A stretch of 64,000 nucleotides of DNA from contig CM053326.1 of assembly GCA_028583605.1 (NCBI GenBank), positions 19,363,036 to 19,427,035 on the forward strand. The letters are read 5' to 3'. The stretch is from Dastarcus helophoroides (lineage: Eukaryota > Arthropoda > Insecta > Coleoptera > Bothrideridae). The number at the start of each line of letters is the position of its first letter. The stretch's first letter is position 1. Below the pieces are notes generated by a model that did not search any database, was not told the DNA's origin, and saw only the letters and a program-made list of their open reading frames with translations. The position numbers and the translations under genes were made by a program. This document shows, one piece after another, positions 8,682-20,836 of the stretch.

Positions 8682-11600
8682 CAGTCTTTCTCAAAGTGAT
8701 AACGCCCCCTTGGGGGCGTTTGAAACCTAGAGGGGGGCGTTAAGGGGCCCAGAAAAAATGGGGGGCGTTGTATAATTTGTAAATTCATTTACTTTATATA
8801 GTATTTTAAATTTCACTAAAATTAAAACCCACCTACTACACAATAACGAATAATTAGTTTATATTTCTACCCTGTATGATGTTATAAAAACTTAAAATAC
8901 TTAACATAGATTTCGTAGGATAGCCCGCACACCGTACGCAATCAAGTTGTAACAAGTTTCTGCGGATAAAGGAACATGATCGATGATAGTTAAAAAATTA
9001 GAGCAATTTTACCTTAATTACATTGCACCAGAAATTATTTTAAACATTAGGAAAAAACTACCATGCAGAGTTTTAAAATATTATACATAAGTAAACTAAC
9101 ATAAATTGAAGTTTTCTTTACTTTCTTTCTTGTTTTTAACATAAGGGCATTTTACAGCATTTTCCTAGCATTTTATAAGAAATTACTGATGTAAGAATCA
9201 TCATTTTTATATAAAATGGAAATACGTATATAATTATTGTTCAACATTTTTTTACAATTAACCCATTACCGTCCAGTGTCAAATAGTATAGTAAGCTATG
9301 TATGCTAACCTTAAATAATGCTATTGGTGCAATCCGGTAGAAATCGGCTGGTTCATCGATACTTGCTCAGTACGATTGAGCGTCGAAAGAGATAAACGAG
9401 TTTGTGCGTGTTTGTCTTATTCCTGTCGTTACTTGCTGTATTTAAATCCTATATAAAAGCTCGTAATTTTTCTTATATTTTCATTTGTGGTTTCGCGCGC
9501 TATCTTTAAACAAGTATTTAAGTTCAACACTTTATTTACATATTTTTGAAAACAAAGCCATGTCGGAAGCAAAAAAGAAGAAACGGCAATACAGTGTAGA
9601 ATATATTAAATATGGATTCATAGAAAATTCGACAAACCCATCTTTGCCTTTGTGCCTTCTTTGTTCAAAAACATTTTCAAACGAAGCGATGAAGCCTTCA
9701 AGACTTCAAGATCATTTGAATAAAATGCATCCGGATAAGAAGGACAAAAATGTAGCCTATTTTCAAGATCTGGAAAAGAAGCATAATGCTCAGCCAAGTG
9801 TATCGAAACTTTTTTCGATGGCTGCTAAGCAAGACGATGACGGACTTCGAGCTTCATACAATATCTCTCTGTTAATTGCTCAAACAGGTAAACCACACAC
9901 CATCGGAGAAACGTTAATTTTGCCGGCGATAAAAGAAGTTATAACTACTGTGCTCCATAAACCGGCGGCAGATATAATTCGAAAAATTCCTTTGAGCAAT
10001 AGTTCTGTCCAAAGACGAATTGATGAAATGGCTGAAAACATTGAAAAGTCATTGTGCAATCATCTGAAGACTAGTAAATTTTCAATTCAGTTGGATGAGT
10101 CCACTTTACCAACTAATGAAGCATTGTTGTTGTCTTACGTGAGATTTATTAAAGATGAAAAAATATGTCAAGAACTTTTATTTGCTAGAAATTTAGAGAC
10201 AGACACGAAAGGAGAAACCGTATTTAAAACACTGGAAAAGTTTTGTGATGAAAAAGGAATTCCGTTAAAGAATATTATATCAGCTGCTACAGATGGTGCT
10301 CCAGCTATGACGGGGTGTCAAAAAGGCTTCATATCGTACTTAAAAAACAAAATTCCTGATGTGCTTGCTGTACATTGCGTTATACATCGACAGCATTTAG
10401 TTGCTAGAAATTTAAGTGAACGACTATTTCAATCATTGCAACATGTCATCAGAGCAGTCAATAAAATCCGAAACAACTCTTTAAATGACAGATTATTTAA
10501 TCAGCTTTGTGTTGATAATGATGAAGATTTCAACAGATTGATCTTTCACACAGAAGTGCGTTGGCTATCAAAAGGAAATTGTCTGACTCGTTTTTACAAT
10601 CTGTTTGACTCTGTCATAGAGTTCTTGGAAAACAAAGACACAGAATTGCGCGAAAACCTCATCACATCAAAGAATGATATCGCATACCTGACAGACCTTT
10701 ATACATTGCTTAATGATATGAATCTCCAACTTCAAGGCGATGACTTGAACTTAATAAAAACAAAAAATGTCGTCGCTGCTTTCGTAGCCAAGCTGCTCTT
10801 ACACAAAAAGAATATCGGCAGACGTAAGTCCCATAATTTTCCCAATTTATCAGTATCCTACAACAACGACGACTTGCTCGTCTACTGCCAACATTTGGAA
10901 AATCTTCACAGTGATTTCATTGAAAGATTCCAGGACATTTTGAAATTGGAAATACCAGACTGGGTGTTAGATCCTTTTTCAAATGTCAACATAGCAACAT
11001 CACCCCAGTTGGAAGAAGAACTTATAGAACTGACAACGAACGAGGAAATAAAAATCAAATACAAAAATGGCTACCAACAATTTTGGCTACAAAAGTCAAT
11101 TCCGCAGTTGTACCCTGGATTGTGGTCTATCGTTGAACGATTTTTAATAGCATTCCCATCGTCATATTTGTGTGAACGTGGATTTAGCACTGTGACAACG
11201 CTGCTTACTAAAAAGAGAAATCATTTGCAAGTTATCAAACGCGGCGACTTACGACTGTTTTTGAGTAAAATCGAACCTGATATCAACAAACTTATTAAAT
11301 ATCATCAAATTCATCCATCTCATTAGATTAGTATAAAAACGAAAACTGATAACATATTTATATTGTTTTTTTTAATTTGATTAAAATATATTATTAATAT
11401 TACAAAGTTGGGTTTTATTTGCTCTCACTGGTAAACATTTCTAGTTTAGAATGTAAGTTTAAACCGACTAATGTAACTAAATTAATTAAAGTAATGAAAT
11501 TGTGGTTTTTAAGTTTTAGGGGTGTATAAAAAATGGGGGGCGCTGAAAAATAATTGATTTTCAAAGGGGGCGGTAAAAGAAATAAGTTTGATAATCACTG
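8682..11600 (+). mobile_element. Complete autonomous hAT transposon
   Basis: The element starts CAGTCTTTCTCAAAGTGATA at 8682 and ends TTTGATAATCACTG at 11600. Read inward the right end is CAGTGATTATCAAA, an imperfect terminal inverted repeat. An 8-bp target duplication, TTCTAAAA, flanks it at 8674-8681 and 11601-11608; 8 bp is the hallmark length for hAT insertions. Subterminal G-runs (gggggcgtt near 8734-8767, gggggcg near 11536-11572) repeat at both ends. It carries a single uninterrupted transposase ORF, so it may be a recent or even active copy. Confidence 0.93.
9485..11326 (+). CDS. hAT-family transposase (BED finger, ZBED5/SCAND3-like)
   Basis: This enzyme should excise and reinsert the surrounding element in the nucleus. 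The ORF is 613 codons from the first ATG (9485). The in-frame ATG at 9560, beginning MSEAKKKKRQYS just before the basic stretch, is the more likely start and gives 588 aa. Visible in order (613 aa numbering): a BED-type zinc finger with C57, C60, H77, H82; the first catalytic Asp in the FSIQLDEST motif (D204); the second Asp in AATDGAPAM (D270); a CVIH pair (C298, H301); the TEVRWLSKG tryptophan (W360); and the C-terminal dimerisation region with LCERGFST, whose Glu (E564) is the third catalytic residue. No frameshift or stop interrupts it. The closest known relatives are hAT transposases and their domesticated vertebrate derivatives. Promoter-like sequence is not obvious. Confidence 0.93.
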   Translation: MWFRALSLNKYLSSTLYLHIFENKAMSEAKKKKRQYSVEYIKYGFIENSTNPSLPLCLLCSKTFSNEAMKPSRLQDHLNKMHPDKKDKNVAYFQDLEKKHNAQPSVSKLFSMAAKQDDDGLRASYNISLLIAQTGKPHTIGETLILPAIKEVITTVLHKPAADIIRKIPLSNSSVQRRIDEMAENIEKSLCNHLKTSKFSIQLDESTLPTNEALLLSYVRFIKDEKICQELLFARNLETDTKGETVFKTLEKFCDEKGIPLKNIISAATDGAPAMTGCQKGFISYLKNKIPDVLAVHCVIHRQHLVARNLSERLFQSLQHVIRAVNKIRNNSLNDRLFNQLCVDNDEDFNRLIFHTEVRWLSKGNCLTRFYNLFDSVIEFLENKDTELRENLITSKNDIAYLTDLYTLLNDMNLQLQGDDLNLIKTKNVVAAFVAKLLLHKKNIGRRKSHNFPNLSVSYNNDDLLVYCQHLENLHSDFIERFQDILKLEIPDWVLDPFSNVNIATSPQLEEELIELTTNEEIKIKYKNGYQQFWLQKSIPQLYPGLWSIVERFLIAFPSSYLCERGFSTVTTLLTKKRNHLQVIKRGDLRLFLSKIEPDINKLIKYHQIHPSH

Positions 11601-11608
11601 TTCTAAAA

Positions 11609-13805
11609 TAAGAAATATTGTCAAAAACCTTACAATATTAAATAATAGGATAAATATGGTGAAACTAATAGTGCAGCTTTTGAACTCTTGGCTAGATTTA
11701 ATCGTATTAGTTGCATCTAAACGAGGATTTGTACGATGTTACCAAAGTCACAAAGGTCACTAACATAGTTAGGTAAATTTCTTGTATTGTGGGTTGCCTA
11801 GCACCTAACATTTTTGTAAAGCGTTAAATTTCCTACAATTTTGGATTTTAAATTTTATTATTTATTATTATTATTTAAAAAAATGGGCAGTCTTGGACAG
11901 AAGTGAAAATTTAAAACTAGCAAATATCAATGTCTATGTATTGTAGTTTGACACATACTCTAATATTAGTAGTATAATATACTGCTAACCTTAGAGTATG
12001 TAAATAACGCCTGATGACGATGCGTGATCGTTATGCGAAACCATAAGTTTACCCCCTACTGAAAATCACTCAAGGCACCTAAAGAAGTTTTCACTTCAAA
12101 AAATTTCGATGTGGCAGTCGAATTGGAGTGGAGGGAGACCCCGGAAACTCGATTTTCTATAACAAAACAAAAGTCGTTTTTTACTAAAAATGTTGCAGAA
12201 GCTTTCTTTTCCTCCCATTTGTCTGAATTATTTCCATACGTCGACACCCGAAGGTGAAGTGACCATAACGACGTATTGTCACGTCTAACCCAATTTGTTA
12301 AAAGTGGCGTCGACTGCTCATGCAGAACAACCCGATTCGATATATATAAATTATAATCCATTTCCGGAATCCGCTAAAGGGAGGCGACATCAATATGCAG
12401 TCGTGTATAATGGAAGTCGGCCAGTTAGTCCAGTTGAACAATTAATATGGACTGTAATTAGCGTGAGATCGACCGGTCGCACAGCTTTAAAACGGGAAGT
12501 TATGATCAGTTAATTTACCAGGAAGTGCCCCTGGCCACTGGGCTCTCCACCAATTTATTGTTCGCGATTCTAATTAAGAGTATTGTGAATTTTGCATCTA
12601 GTTAGAGCGTGGTTTAGGCCCGGCCAGGACATTTATCAAACAGAAACGCCGCAGAGGAGTAAACAAATATCGTTATGAGGATGTACTTAATTTAACGAAG
12701 GTCTGCTTTGCATACTTCTTCGTATAAACAATGGGAAAATATTTGTCAATCCTCCGGGAAGATACGTTACAATTCGATTTAATTCGGGACTCGACACCAA
12801 ATTTCGTCGGGAATCTGAAGCGCCTTCGAGCTGTTTTAGTAAAGAGACCGCAAATGCCTTCGAATAACCAACTTTACCTAAAGTTTAACTGGAGAATTTG
12901 CAAATCAAAGTAATTCACGCTGCCAGAGGTATAATTCTTTCTTGAAAAGAGCTGGATGGATTTAATTCGCTTTTGGTTTCGTTTTATTATACTGGAGAAA
13001 ATTTACTTTAACTAAGACTAGGCAATCTTTACAGGCTTTCAGATATCAAAGGAGAAGCACTGGAAAAAGAAAAGACTAATTCAGTGGAATTTATACGTAT
13101 TTTTTGTATGATTTCCTTTACCTTTACTCTTTTAGAAATCGTTAATTCATGTTAAAAAATTTTATATATTTCAATTTTTTATTTTTAAGTATTTCTTCCT
13201 CATTGTTCCCTTTCCATGTTATGCACTGCTGGCGAGCTCAAATGAGAGCGAAACATTGATGTCCAGTGCTACAACCTTTTTATATATTTTTATATTTTCA
13301 TAATTTATTTTTTTTTAAATTTCATATCGAATTTTGTTCTTCTATTTTTCATTCGGTTCCTATTCTATGTAAAATAAACTAACATATTTTTTTGTCAACT
13401 GTCATGAGGTGACGTTTTAAATAGATTTAGATATCACTTAGTCATATTTCAAAAAATGTTTTAGAATATTATCAACATTCATTAATAAAAATTTAAATAT
13501 TTCCAAACTGAGTCGTAGAAATGTTAAATAAAATTAATAAACATAATGTTTCCGACCGAGTCCACCATGAAGAATAACTTTTCTTAAAATTTCAATTTTT
13601 TGAAAGTTTAAATTATAGAAAACATTTGACATTTTTATTTTGGTTTAAACACGAAATTTCTTAACAGTTCAACTAAAATTTTCGATTTATAATTCGAAAC
13701 TTGAACATTTCTAACATTTGGATGCTCAACTGAAAAGTCGGGTTTTTTAATTTCAATTTTTAACTCAAAAAACTGAATTTGTCAAATTAACATTTTTAAT
13801 ATTCA
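11609..13805. other. Intergenic DNA with scattered repeats, no gene recognised
   Basis: Holds a short dispersed repeat at about 11727-11805 (gtacgatgttac, aaagtcacaaag, cttgtatt..gggttgc) that recurs at about 38046-38125, and a copy of the 2.9-kb repeat at 11985-12104. A mixed-composition block at 12110-12930 has small open frames on both strands (for example 72 codons at 12295 and 101 codons on minus at 12361) that I do not recognise. Their start codons and composition do not make a convincing gene, and a conserved non-coding element is possible. Confidence 0.4.
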
Positions 13806-13810
13806 TAACC

Positions 13811-13892
13811 AATAAACTCCCTTAATGATAAATACAACAAGAAATATTTGCTATTTTATATCTCTTGTTGCATTTATCATTAAGAGTTTATT
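13811..13892. repeat. 82-nt near-perfect hairpin, miRNA-precursor-like or mini-MITE
   Basis: The left arm (13811-13847, aataaactcccttaatgata onward) is complementary to the right arm (about 13857-13892) along about 35 bp, with one bulge and two or three mismatches, leaving a loop of roughly 10 nt. Size and pairing are those of a microRNA precursor, but a tiny palindromic MITE would look the same. Sequence alone does not separate the two. Confidence 0.6.
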
Positions 13893-14460
13893 AATTACTA
13901 TCCGTACAGCTGATAAAATTACATTTCAGGAACCATTATTTCTCAAACGTTGTAGAGTTAATTTTTGGGTAATTTGATCTGCGCATACTCACCTTCTTAC
14001 CTCGTATGTTTTGAATCTTTTTCTTCTCTGGCTGACATTTCTATTTTGGTACATCAAAACCCTTTAATCTGCCAAATTGTGGTTAAACGACATCATAATT
14101 TATCAACGTTGTACGTTCTGCAGCAGAATAAAGACTCTCAGTTTTCTTGTTTTACTGCCTTGCCAGATAAGAAATACGATAAGCAAAATAAACACCGCCG
14201 CGCCGCGGCGAGAATATGTCATACAGTCAAAATGATGAGTTAACGCCTTATACTTTTAATATAGTCTACCTACCTTTTTTCCGGTTTCAATGCCCATTTT
14301 TAGGCCCTTAGAAGTTGAATTATGAAAAAGCCTTTCTTAGTGCTCGCCTACGTTATACGCAACTTTCGTGTGTAAAATCTCATTCTTGTACAGCCACCCG
14401 TTTAGGCTGTGCGTGATCTATCAGCCAGTGTTAGAGTTTTATTAAATAGATTTTTTTTTA
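13893..14460. other. Intergenic DNA, nothing recognised
   Basis: No ATG-initiated gene-like ORF. The 92-codon frame starting near 13965 opens with TTG and shows no family motifs. Confidence 0.4.
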
Positions 14461-16310
14461 AGTTTAATCCACTCGCAAGGGGTAACCCCATTATGCTTTC
14501 AAAGCACTACGAGTAGGATGGCGATGAACCGCCTTCTTAAACAAGGATAGGTTGTAATTTTTGGGCAAAATTTCTTTTGATAACAAGTTCCATAACGTGA
14601 AAGTTCTATAAAAAAAGAGTCTCTGTAGACAGAAGTCCTCAGTTTGTCAAGCTGGACCGCACAGGAATTTTCTGTCTCCGACTGTCTAGTACGCTTCAAG
14701 AATCTTGCCCTTGGGGGATTAATCCTATTAGTTCCTGCGAGCATCTTCCATGATAGTACTTGTAGAAAAGAGACAAGTCACCAACCATACGCCTGTGCTC
14801 TAGTGTTTCGAGAGAATCGGTCAGACTCTCATCAATTAGGCGAATCGCTCTTCTTTGAATTGAATCCAAGAGAGCCAAAGTGTGTTTTGGGACTGAACTT
14901 TAAACATGATAACAGTATTCTAGGTGTTGGCCTAACTTGAGCTTTGTATAATGTTAATAGCCTGATGAGATGTGAAGTACTTTTTAGCTCTAAAAAAAAA
15001 GCCTAGCTTCTGAGAGGCGGATTTGGCAATGGATTTGGCGCGCACATGATCGTCCCAAGAGAAGTTAGTGCTCGCATTCACTCCTAGGATAGATAGATTA
15101 GATCCCATCGGAAGGATTTTACCGTCCATTAGTATGTTTGTTGCATTATCCCTTGATGTTTTCTTAGAGAAAACCGCGGCCTGAGTTTTTAAAGCGTTGA
15201 AGTCAACCAAATTGTTTTTACCCCATTCCAGAATAATCTTGAGATCCCGATTAATCGTCTGTATCTGCTGTTCCCTTAGTCGATCTGAAGCAGCGATAGA
15301 TAATGGTTTGTCGGAGAAAAAGATGACACAAGGTTACTATCATCCGCGTAGCTGTATATAGGATTGTAGGTTGAAGCTAAGAGATCGTTTATGTGTAACA
15401 GAAATAGAGTAGGAGATAGAACAGACCCCTGAGGCACCCTTGCGTTAATCGCAAATGTCTCGGATGAGATGCCATCGACGACGACCTAAAGAGATCTGTC
15501 AGCGAGAAAATTGGATATCAAATGACAGAGTCCAGGAGGAAGACCATAAGATGTTAATTTAGCGAGAAGAGATCGGTGCCAGGCTCTGTCGAAAGCCTTT
15601 GAGATATTCAATGCCACAATCCTAGCCTCACTATGTTTTTCCATAGCTGAGTTACCGATATGAGTAACATATGCAGTAGATCGCCAGTGGAACGTTGTTG
15701 TCTAAAACCGTATTGCCTGTCGGAGATGATTCTATTTATCTCCAGATATTTGAGAATCTCGATGTTGATAACCTTTTCTATCACTTTAGATATAACGGGT
15801 AACAAAGATATGGGACGATAGTTGTTAGCCAGATTTCTTTTTCCCTTTTTAGGGACAGGCTGCACTCTAGCAGATTTCCAGATGTTAGAGAATACACCTT
15901 TGTTGTAAGAGAGTGTGAACAATTTGCTTAGGACAGGAGTCAACTCTGGAGCGCACTTCTTAAGAACAATAGCGGGAATACCATCAAGGTCAGAAGCTTT
16001 TGAGGTGTCGAGCTCAAGGAGAATCTTCCTGATTGTGCGTTGTCTGAGAACAAGTTCAGGTATCGAAGGGCCAACCTTAGGAAGAATAGGGGTTTCTGCG
16101 TTTCGAGAATCAAAATTGAAATTTTCAGCAAACATAAGGCTAACATGTCACCCTTTTCTTTGGAGGTAGTAGCAATATTGCTATTTTCATCGAGTAAAGG
16201 TGGAAAATTTGAAAATGTAAAATTCTTTCCAATCGACTTTGCAAATCCCCAAAAGGACCTGGAACCGTATGAATCTTGAAAAATTCCAGTAGCAGTTAAG
16301 AAGGTCAATT
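14455..16310 (-). pseudogene. 5'-truncated, broken jockey-type non-LTR retrotransposon (reverse transcriptase)
   Basis: On minus, three reading frames together give the second half of a jockey-clade ORF2. First comes a linker before the polymerase (16308-16140). Next is the reverse transcriptase with SDLDGIPAIVLKK, PVPKKGKRNLANNYRPISLL and DRQYGFRQQRSTGD (16135-15608). Then, in another frame, follow AINARVPQGSVLSP and the catalytic YADDS near 15335. The distal part contains SILGVNASTNFSWDDH (15210-14932) and a C-terminal tail (14878-14499). Several frameshifts and a stop just before VVVDG destroy coding capacity. The 3' end is an A-rich tail after gcgagtggattaaactt (about 14480-14455). Related 3' ends lie at 36825-37125 and 39831-39860. 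Confidence 0.85.
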
Positions 16311-17560
16311 ACCATTTTTAACTTAAAAGTTGGACTTTTTCCTAACTTGGATTTTTTAATTAGAATTTAGGGTTCAGAGCTAAAGGAAAAGTTCGAATCA
16401 CGCTAGAGAAATTGAAAGATGTAAACTTTTGATTGGAAGTCGAAAATTTGAGTGGAAATTTACAGATTAAAGTGAAAATATCGAAAGAAAAGCTAGTATT
16501 TCACATTTTGACTTCAAATTCAAAATTTCTGTTTATAAATATAACAGTTTTATTCAAATTTTTGTAGTTGAAAGGGGCTACTGTCTACGATTTTAGAAAA
16601 TTTTAAATTTTTAAAATTGTGCTAAAATGGGTAGAGATACAACATTTTTGTTATGACCAGGTAATGTATCTCATAAAATTGGCTGGTTTGTAAAAACCCC
16701 AATCTTCTATCTCTGTTAGAAATAATAGGGAAAACCATCGAAAATGTAAACAAGCCCAATTACACACTCAATATTTCGATCTCTTTTAAAAACTCTGACT
16801 CAATTTTTGAAATTTCGTCCTTAATTTGGAAATTTAAATTTTAGTTTACACGCTCAATTTTCACGTTTTTTTTTAAGTTATTTTAAACATCATTTTTTTT
16901 ATCTCAATGTTTTTCCACATATCTACTTTTTTCTCAAGTTAAATTCAAATTAAAATTTCTAAACATTTTACCTTTCTTTTATAATTTCGAAACTTCAAAG
17001 GGCAGAGTTTTTTTCAAAATTTCAAGCTTTAGCTCTCAATTTCTGTAAATTTTGAGTTTTTCCCGTTTACATTTTCAATTTTAATTTGTTTCTGAAAATA
17101 TTGATTATAGACGTCAATTTTTTATAAATTTCAAATTAGATTGCATATTTTCCCACTTTTTATCAAAATTTCAGTATTATACTGTAACTAATATAAGGTG
17201 ATTATTTTTTTGAATTTTGACTAAATTTTTTCGACTTTAACCTTTTGACTATAATCCCAAAATGTAGGCTTTCTTTTCGAAATTTCAACTTCGACTATAG
17301 ACATTCAAATTTCGAGTGGGAATAATGAAATAATTTTAAACTGTAAAATATGTCTTTAAATCTGACTATTTAAAGACAGAATTGAGAATTTTTACTTTAA
17401 CAGATTTCGCCATTAACATTACCGAGCTGAATTATTTTTAAATTTTGATATAATCTCCTAAAAGTTCAACTTTTTTTTTCTCAAAATTTTAAGATAAAAC
17501 TTGAAATTTAAAATTTTAAACTTGAACTTTAAGTTTATCCCTTTAACTACGTATTTCGTC
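16311..17560. other. AT-rich low-complexity intergenic DNA
   Basis: Quasi-periodic A/T tracts with recurring 'aaatttcgac', 'tcaattttt' and similar words. No gene or element end recognised. Confidence 0.6.
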
Positions 17561-17564
17561 TAGA

Positions 17565-17780
17565 GACGAGGCGGAGCAAAGACTCTTTCATGAGGTACGG
17601 GTGCCGTCAATAAGCAATTTAACACATTAAGTCGGGATAGGGTGGCACTTATTGACGATTCTGTCAAAATCATGTCACACTTTGTTCCTATTGGAAATAC
17701 ATTTACAGTCACTTTTTCAGCATTTATTTTTGGGTCTATATCAACGGTTTGGTGGAAATATTTTCGTAGTTAAAGGGTTA
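17565..17780. repeat. Mixed-composition repeat with internal palindromes
   Basis: Contains the palindrome TCGTCTAGAGACGA (about 17556-17570) and an inverted pair, gtgccgtcaataag (about 17600) against cttattgacg (about 17655). It interrupts the low-complexity DNA on both sides and is probably a short non-autonomous repeat. The family is unknown. Confidence 0.3.
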
Positions 17781-17965
17781 AATTTGAATTAAAACTTTAA
17801 ATTGAAGTTGTAACTTGAAATTGAGGTCAAACTAAATTCAAGTTTGAATTTGAAATTTACTATGAAACTTAAAATTGAAGATGAAACTGAAATTTCAAGC
17901 TGAAACCTGAAATTCAAATTTAAACTTGAAATTGATATTTACAATTTCAACTTAAAATGTTAAAA
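17781..17965. repeat. Degenerate tandem repeat of 'gaaacttgaaattcaa'
   Basis: A run of imperfect 12-16 bp units around the word 'aacttgaaatt' (for example aactttaaattgaagttg, tgaaacttaaaattgaag, aaacctgaaattcaa). It is a diverged satellite-like array of about a dozen units. Confidence 0.6.
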
Positions 17966-20060
17966 ATTCAAGGTTTATATAAATCGAACTTCCGAAATCT
18001 TTTTAAATGACAAGTTTTTTCTTGAAATCTCCATTCTAAATATCTGATGTTTGAACTCTTAAATCCCTTGATTTATTGAAAAAACCTAATGTTCGGTCGA
18101 ATGTTAGATTAATTATTATCGTACTTACCTTACTTACCAAACGAATTGTCATAATTCTACCGTGTGCGACATATCAGGCTGCGGTAACAGGCACAGGGAA
18201 ACCCCTAAAATAGCTAGAGTAATAACAAATAGATGGGGGCATTCAATCCGGTTAATTGCACAATGAGGTCGTTTCAATTATAACAAAATTCCACGGTTGT
18301 TTGCATAACGAATTTATTTGTGCATATTCAACGGTTTCAGGTTGCTACGGTGATAAATTAAGGTCGAATAAATAACACCAACTAAATACAAAGATTAATT
18401 TATTTTAATTTGGTTCTAACAGATCAACAATACGCGTAATAACAAAAAAATTAGGATTAATTTGTATAATCTTAAATGGTAATAGTCTTTACATTTTGAT
18501 TCGTTTATTAACAGAATAATTATCAACTTTCTGTACAAATGTAATATACATAATTGAAACCCATGAAATTGTCATATAAAAAGGATTTAAGATGGAATTA
18601 AAGGGGAATGAAATGAGCTTTGGTTTTGATGATAAAGGCACTAATTGAAGATTAACCACAGGGAAGTTTGCAAAAAGTTAGACGTTATTCGCAATGGCTT
18701 TGTTTTCTTTGAATTCTTATCTTATTGTTGGCGCGTCTCGAACATTTTCTTCCCTTTGAAATTACATTGATTAAAAATCAGAAGAGAAGATTCGGTATTA
18801 AATCGAATATATTATATAAAACTGCTTACTAAATTACATTGCGAAGGATATAGTTGCTAAATATTTCTCCATTACGTTTTGTCAAAATTGGAATATGTTT
18901 TATCAGGTTCTTAGAGATTTTATGTCTAAATCGATAACCATGAAATTTAAAATTTAAAATACATAAATATATAAAACGAGGTAAACATTACTGTATAATT
19001 TTCAAATAAAGTCATTCAAATATAGTTTAATTACCCTCACATAAGAAATTTAGGTTTCATTTTGCAGCCGATTGATCGCTAGTGTCGGTAGAATTGGAAA
19101 ATAAGGATTTTCTAATATTACAACTTTTTCATGATATGAGGCGTTCCTTGGTGCCAAATTTCAAAATATCATGTCGACTCGAAGTACTTTATCCTTCGAT
19201 AATGAATGAGCCAGTAGGCACTGGTCATTTTCAAAATACTCTTTGATAGACCATATCTTTTGACTGTCACCAACTAGAAACTTGAATTTTTTACCAGGCT
19301 ATGAAACCGCAAATGCTAGTATTTGTAATTAATTTCAGCTAGATGTATCAGGTAGTTCCTTAAAAAAATGCCTCGACTGACAGAATGAGAGCAAAGTGAT
19401 ACATTTTTTTTTTTTCATTTGAGATACAAAAACTTTAAAAAATGCAAAAATTGTCCGAATAAGTAAGGACGATAATCTCTCTTAATTTGCCTCCCTGTTG
19501 GGATTACGTCAACAAATTTGGCTTTTATCTTTCGCGATGAAACCGACATATATTTACATGTTTGACTAATTAACGAACTACAACTTAACAAACAAACTTC
19601 GCACAATGGGTATAGGCGAGCAAAAAGTTTAATAAACCCGAAATAAACATACGTTATACGTATACGTATAAAGCACCACATCAAACAAAACAAATCAGGA
19701 TAAAACAGAAAAAAATGAAAATTTCTTTTGTGAATTCGAGGAATGCCTGCCGGGGGATCCTTCAGCGTGAGGGATGTTTACGCTCTAACTGCGTGCAATA
19801 GAGAAGCATTTTTATTGTTACATGCAAGGAACATAAAAAAGATTTTCACTGGGTCGATCGCTCTCAATGAGCCGAAATATTCCTCTGAGGCGAGCCCGCA
19901 TTTTCCTCTAATTCAAATTCTACTGTAATCTTCTAACAATAAGTTACAAACGTCAGATTTTAGCTCCAACAAAAAAATATTACCTCAAGAAAATGTATTT
20001 CGTATCATTTTATGTTTCGTTTTATTAGTCATTTAAATTGTTACAACTTGTCCTCATAAG
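17966..20060. other. Intergenic DNA, no gene recognised
   Basis: Less repetitive than its neighbours. Small frames such as the 61-codon one at 19743 (MPAGGSFSVRDVY...) and the 92-codon minus frame at 19693 show no family signature and no supporting splice signals that I can trust. A palindromic ACGTATACGT lies near 19658. Regulatory DNA is possible. Confidence 0.4.
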
Positions 20061-20069
20061 TAATTCAAA

Positions 20070-20660
20070 ATAATTTTCTTGCTAAATTTTAGTTCCTTGG
20101 AAAACTTTTTAGCACAAGGAAAATCTGTGAATCCTTTTAAGATCACCTATTTTGTGGCAATGGCTTTAAAACTGATTGCCCCAAAAGAAACAATCTTAAT
20201 GATGTTAATTTTAAAACCATTGCTCCAGCAAGATTGTATTGTCTTCAGTTTTAAAGCGATGGCAGGCAAGCAGGCAATCTTGTGTCGTCAATCTTAAAAC
20301 GATTATTCCAAACTTAAAACAAGGCGTTAAGATTGCTTCAAAATAAACAGCCCTAACGTCATCAGTTTTAAAATGGTTATTCCCCAAGACAGACAATCTT
20401 AAATCAATCTTTTTTCCTAACAGGATAAAGGTTACTAGAAATATTATATGAAAAGAAAACAACCCAACCTATTTTTAAGTTGATTTAGGGCAATTTTTTT
20501 AAGATTATCTAATATGGGGCAGTCGTTGATTACTTTTAGATTATCCAAACCAAACAATTTAAGAAAAAATTATTATCTTTTTATAGTCACTTGTTTTAAA
20601 GCAAGTTGTTTACAGTTGTTTGTTTTAAGGCAATCTTTTTAAGATTAATTACTATCAGGC
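20070..20660. repeat. Dispersed 'aatcttaaaacgattgcc' motif array, part 1
   Basis: Variants of aatcttaaaacgattgcctc and its reverse complement occur every 30-80 bp (for example near 20164, 20190, 20287, 20330, 20395, 20628). The spacing is irregular and the copies sit on both strands, so this is not a simple satellite. A second cluster lies at 22190-22700. Confidence 0.5.
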
Positions 20661-20836
20661 TATACCACAAACCGTCTTAAAAAAATGTAACCTATTGTAA
20701 CAAAATGTAATTATAAAATTTACTAAGGAATTTTTCTAGAAAAATTTGATAATGGAAAGCGGCCGCGATAATAAATTATATGGCAGATAAACGCTCCAGA
20801 AATTTCCGCAAACGATAAGTCTTATCTGCTCGTTTC

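Noticed and set aside
12056..12513. Opposed ORFs of 101 (minus) and 72 (plus) codons
   Set aside because: The minus frame runs into a dispersed repeat and the plus frame starts at TTG. No family motif or splice context supports either.
13965..14243. 92-codon plus ORF
   Set aside because: Non-ATG start, no recognisable domain, ordinary composition.
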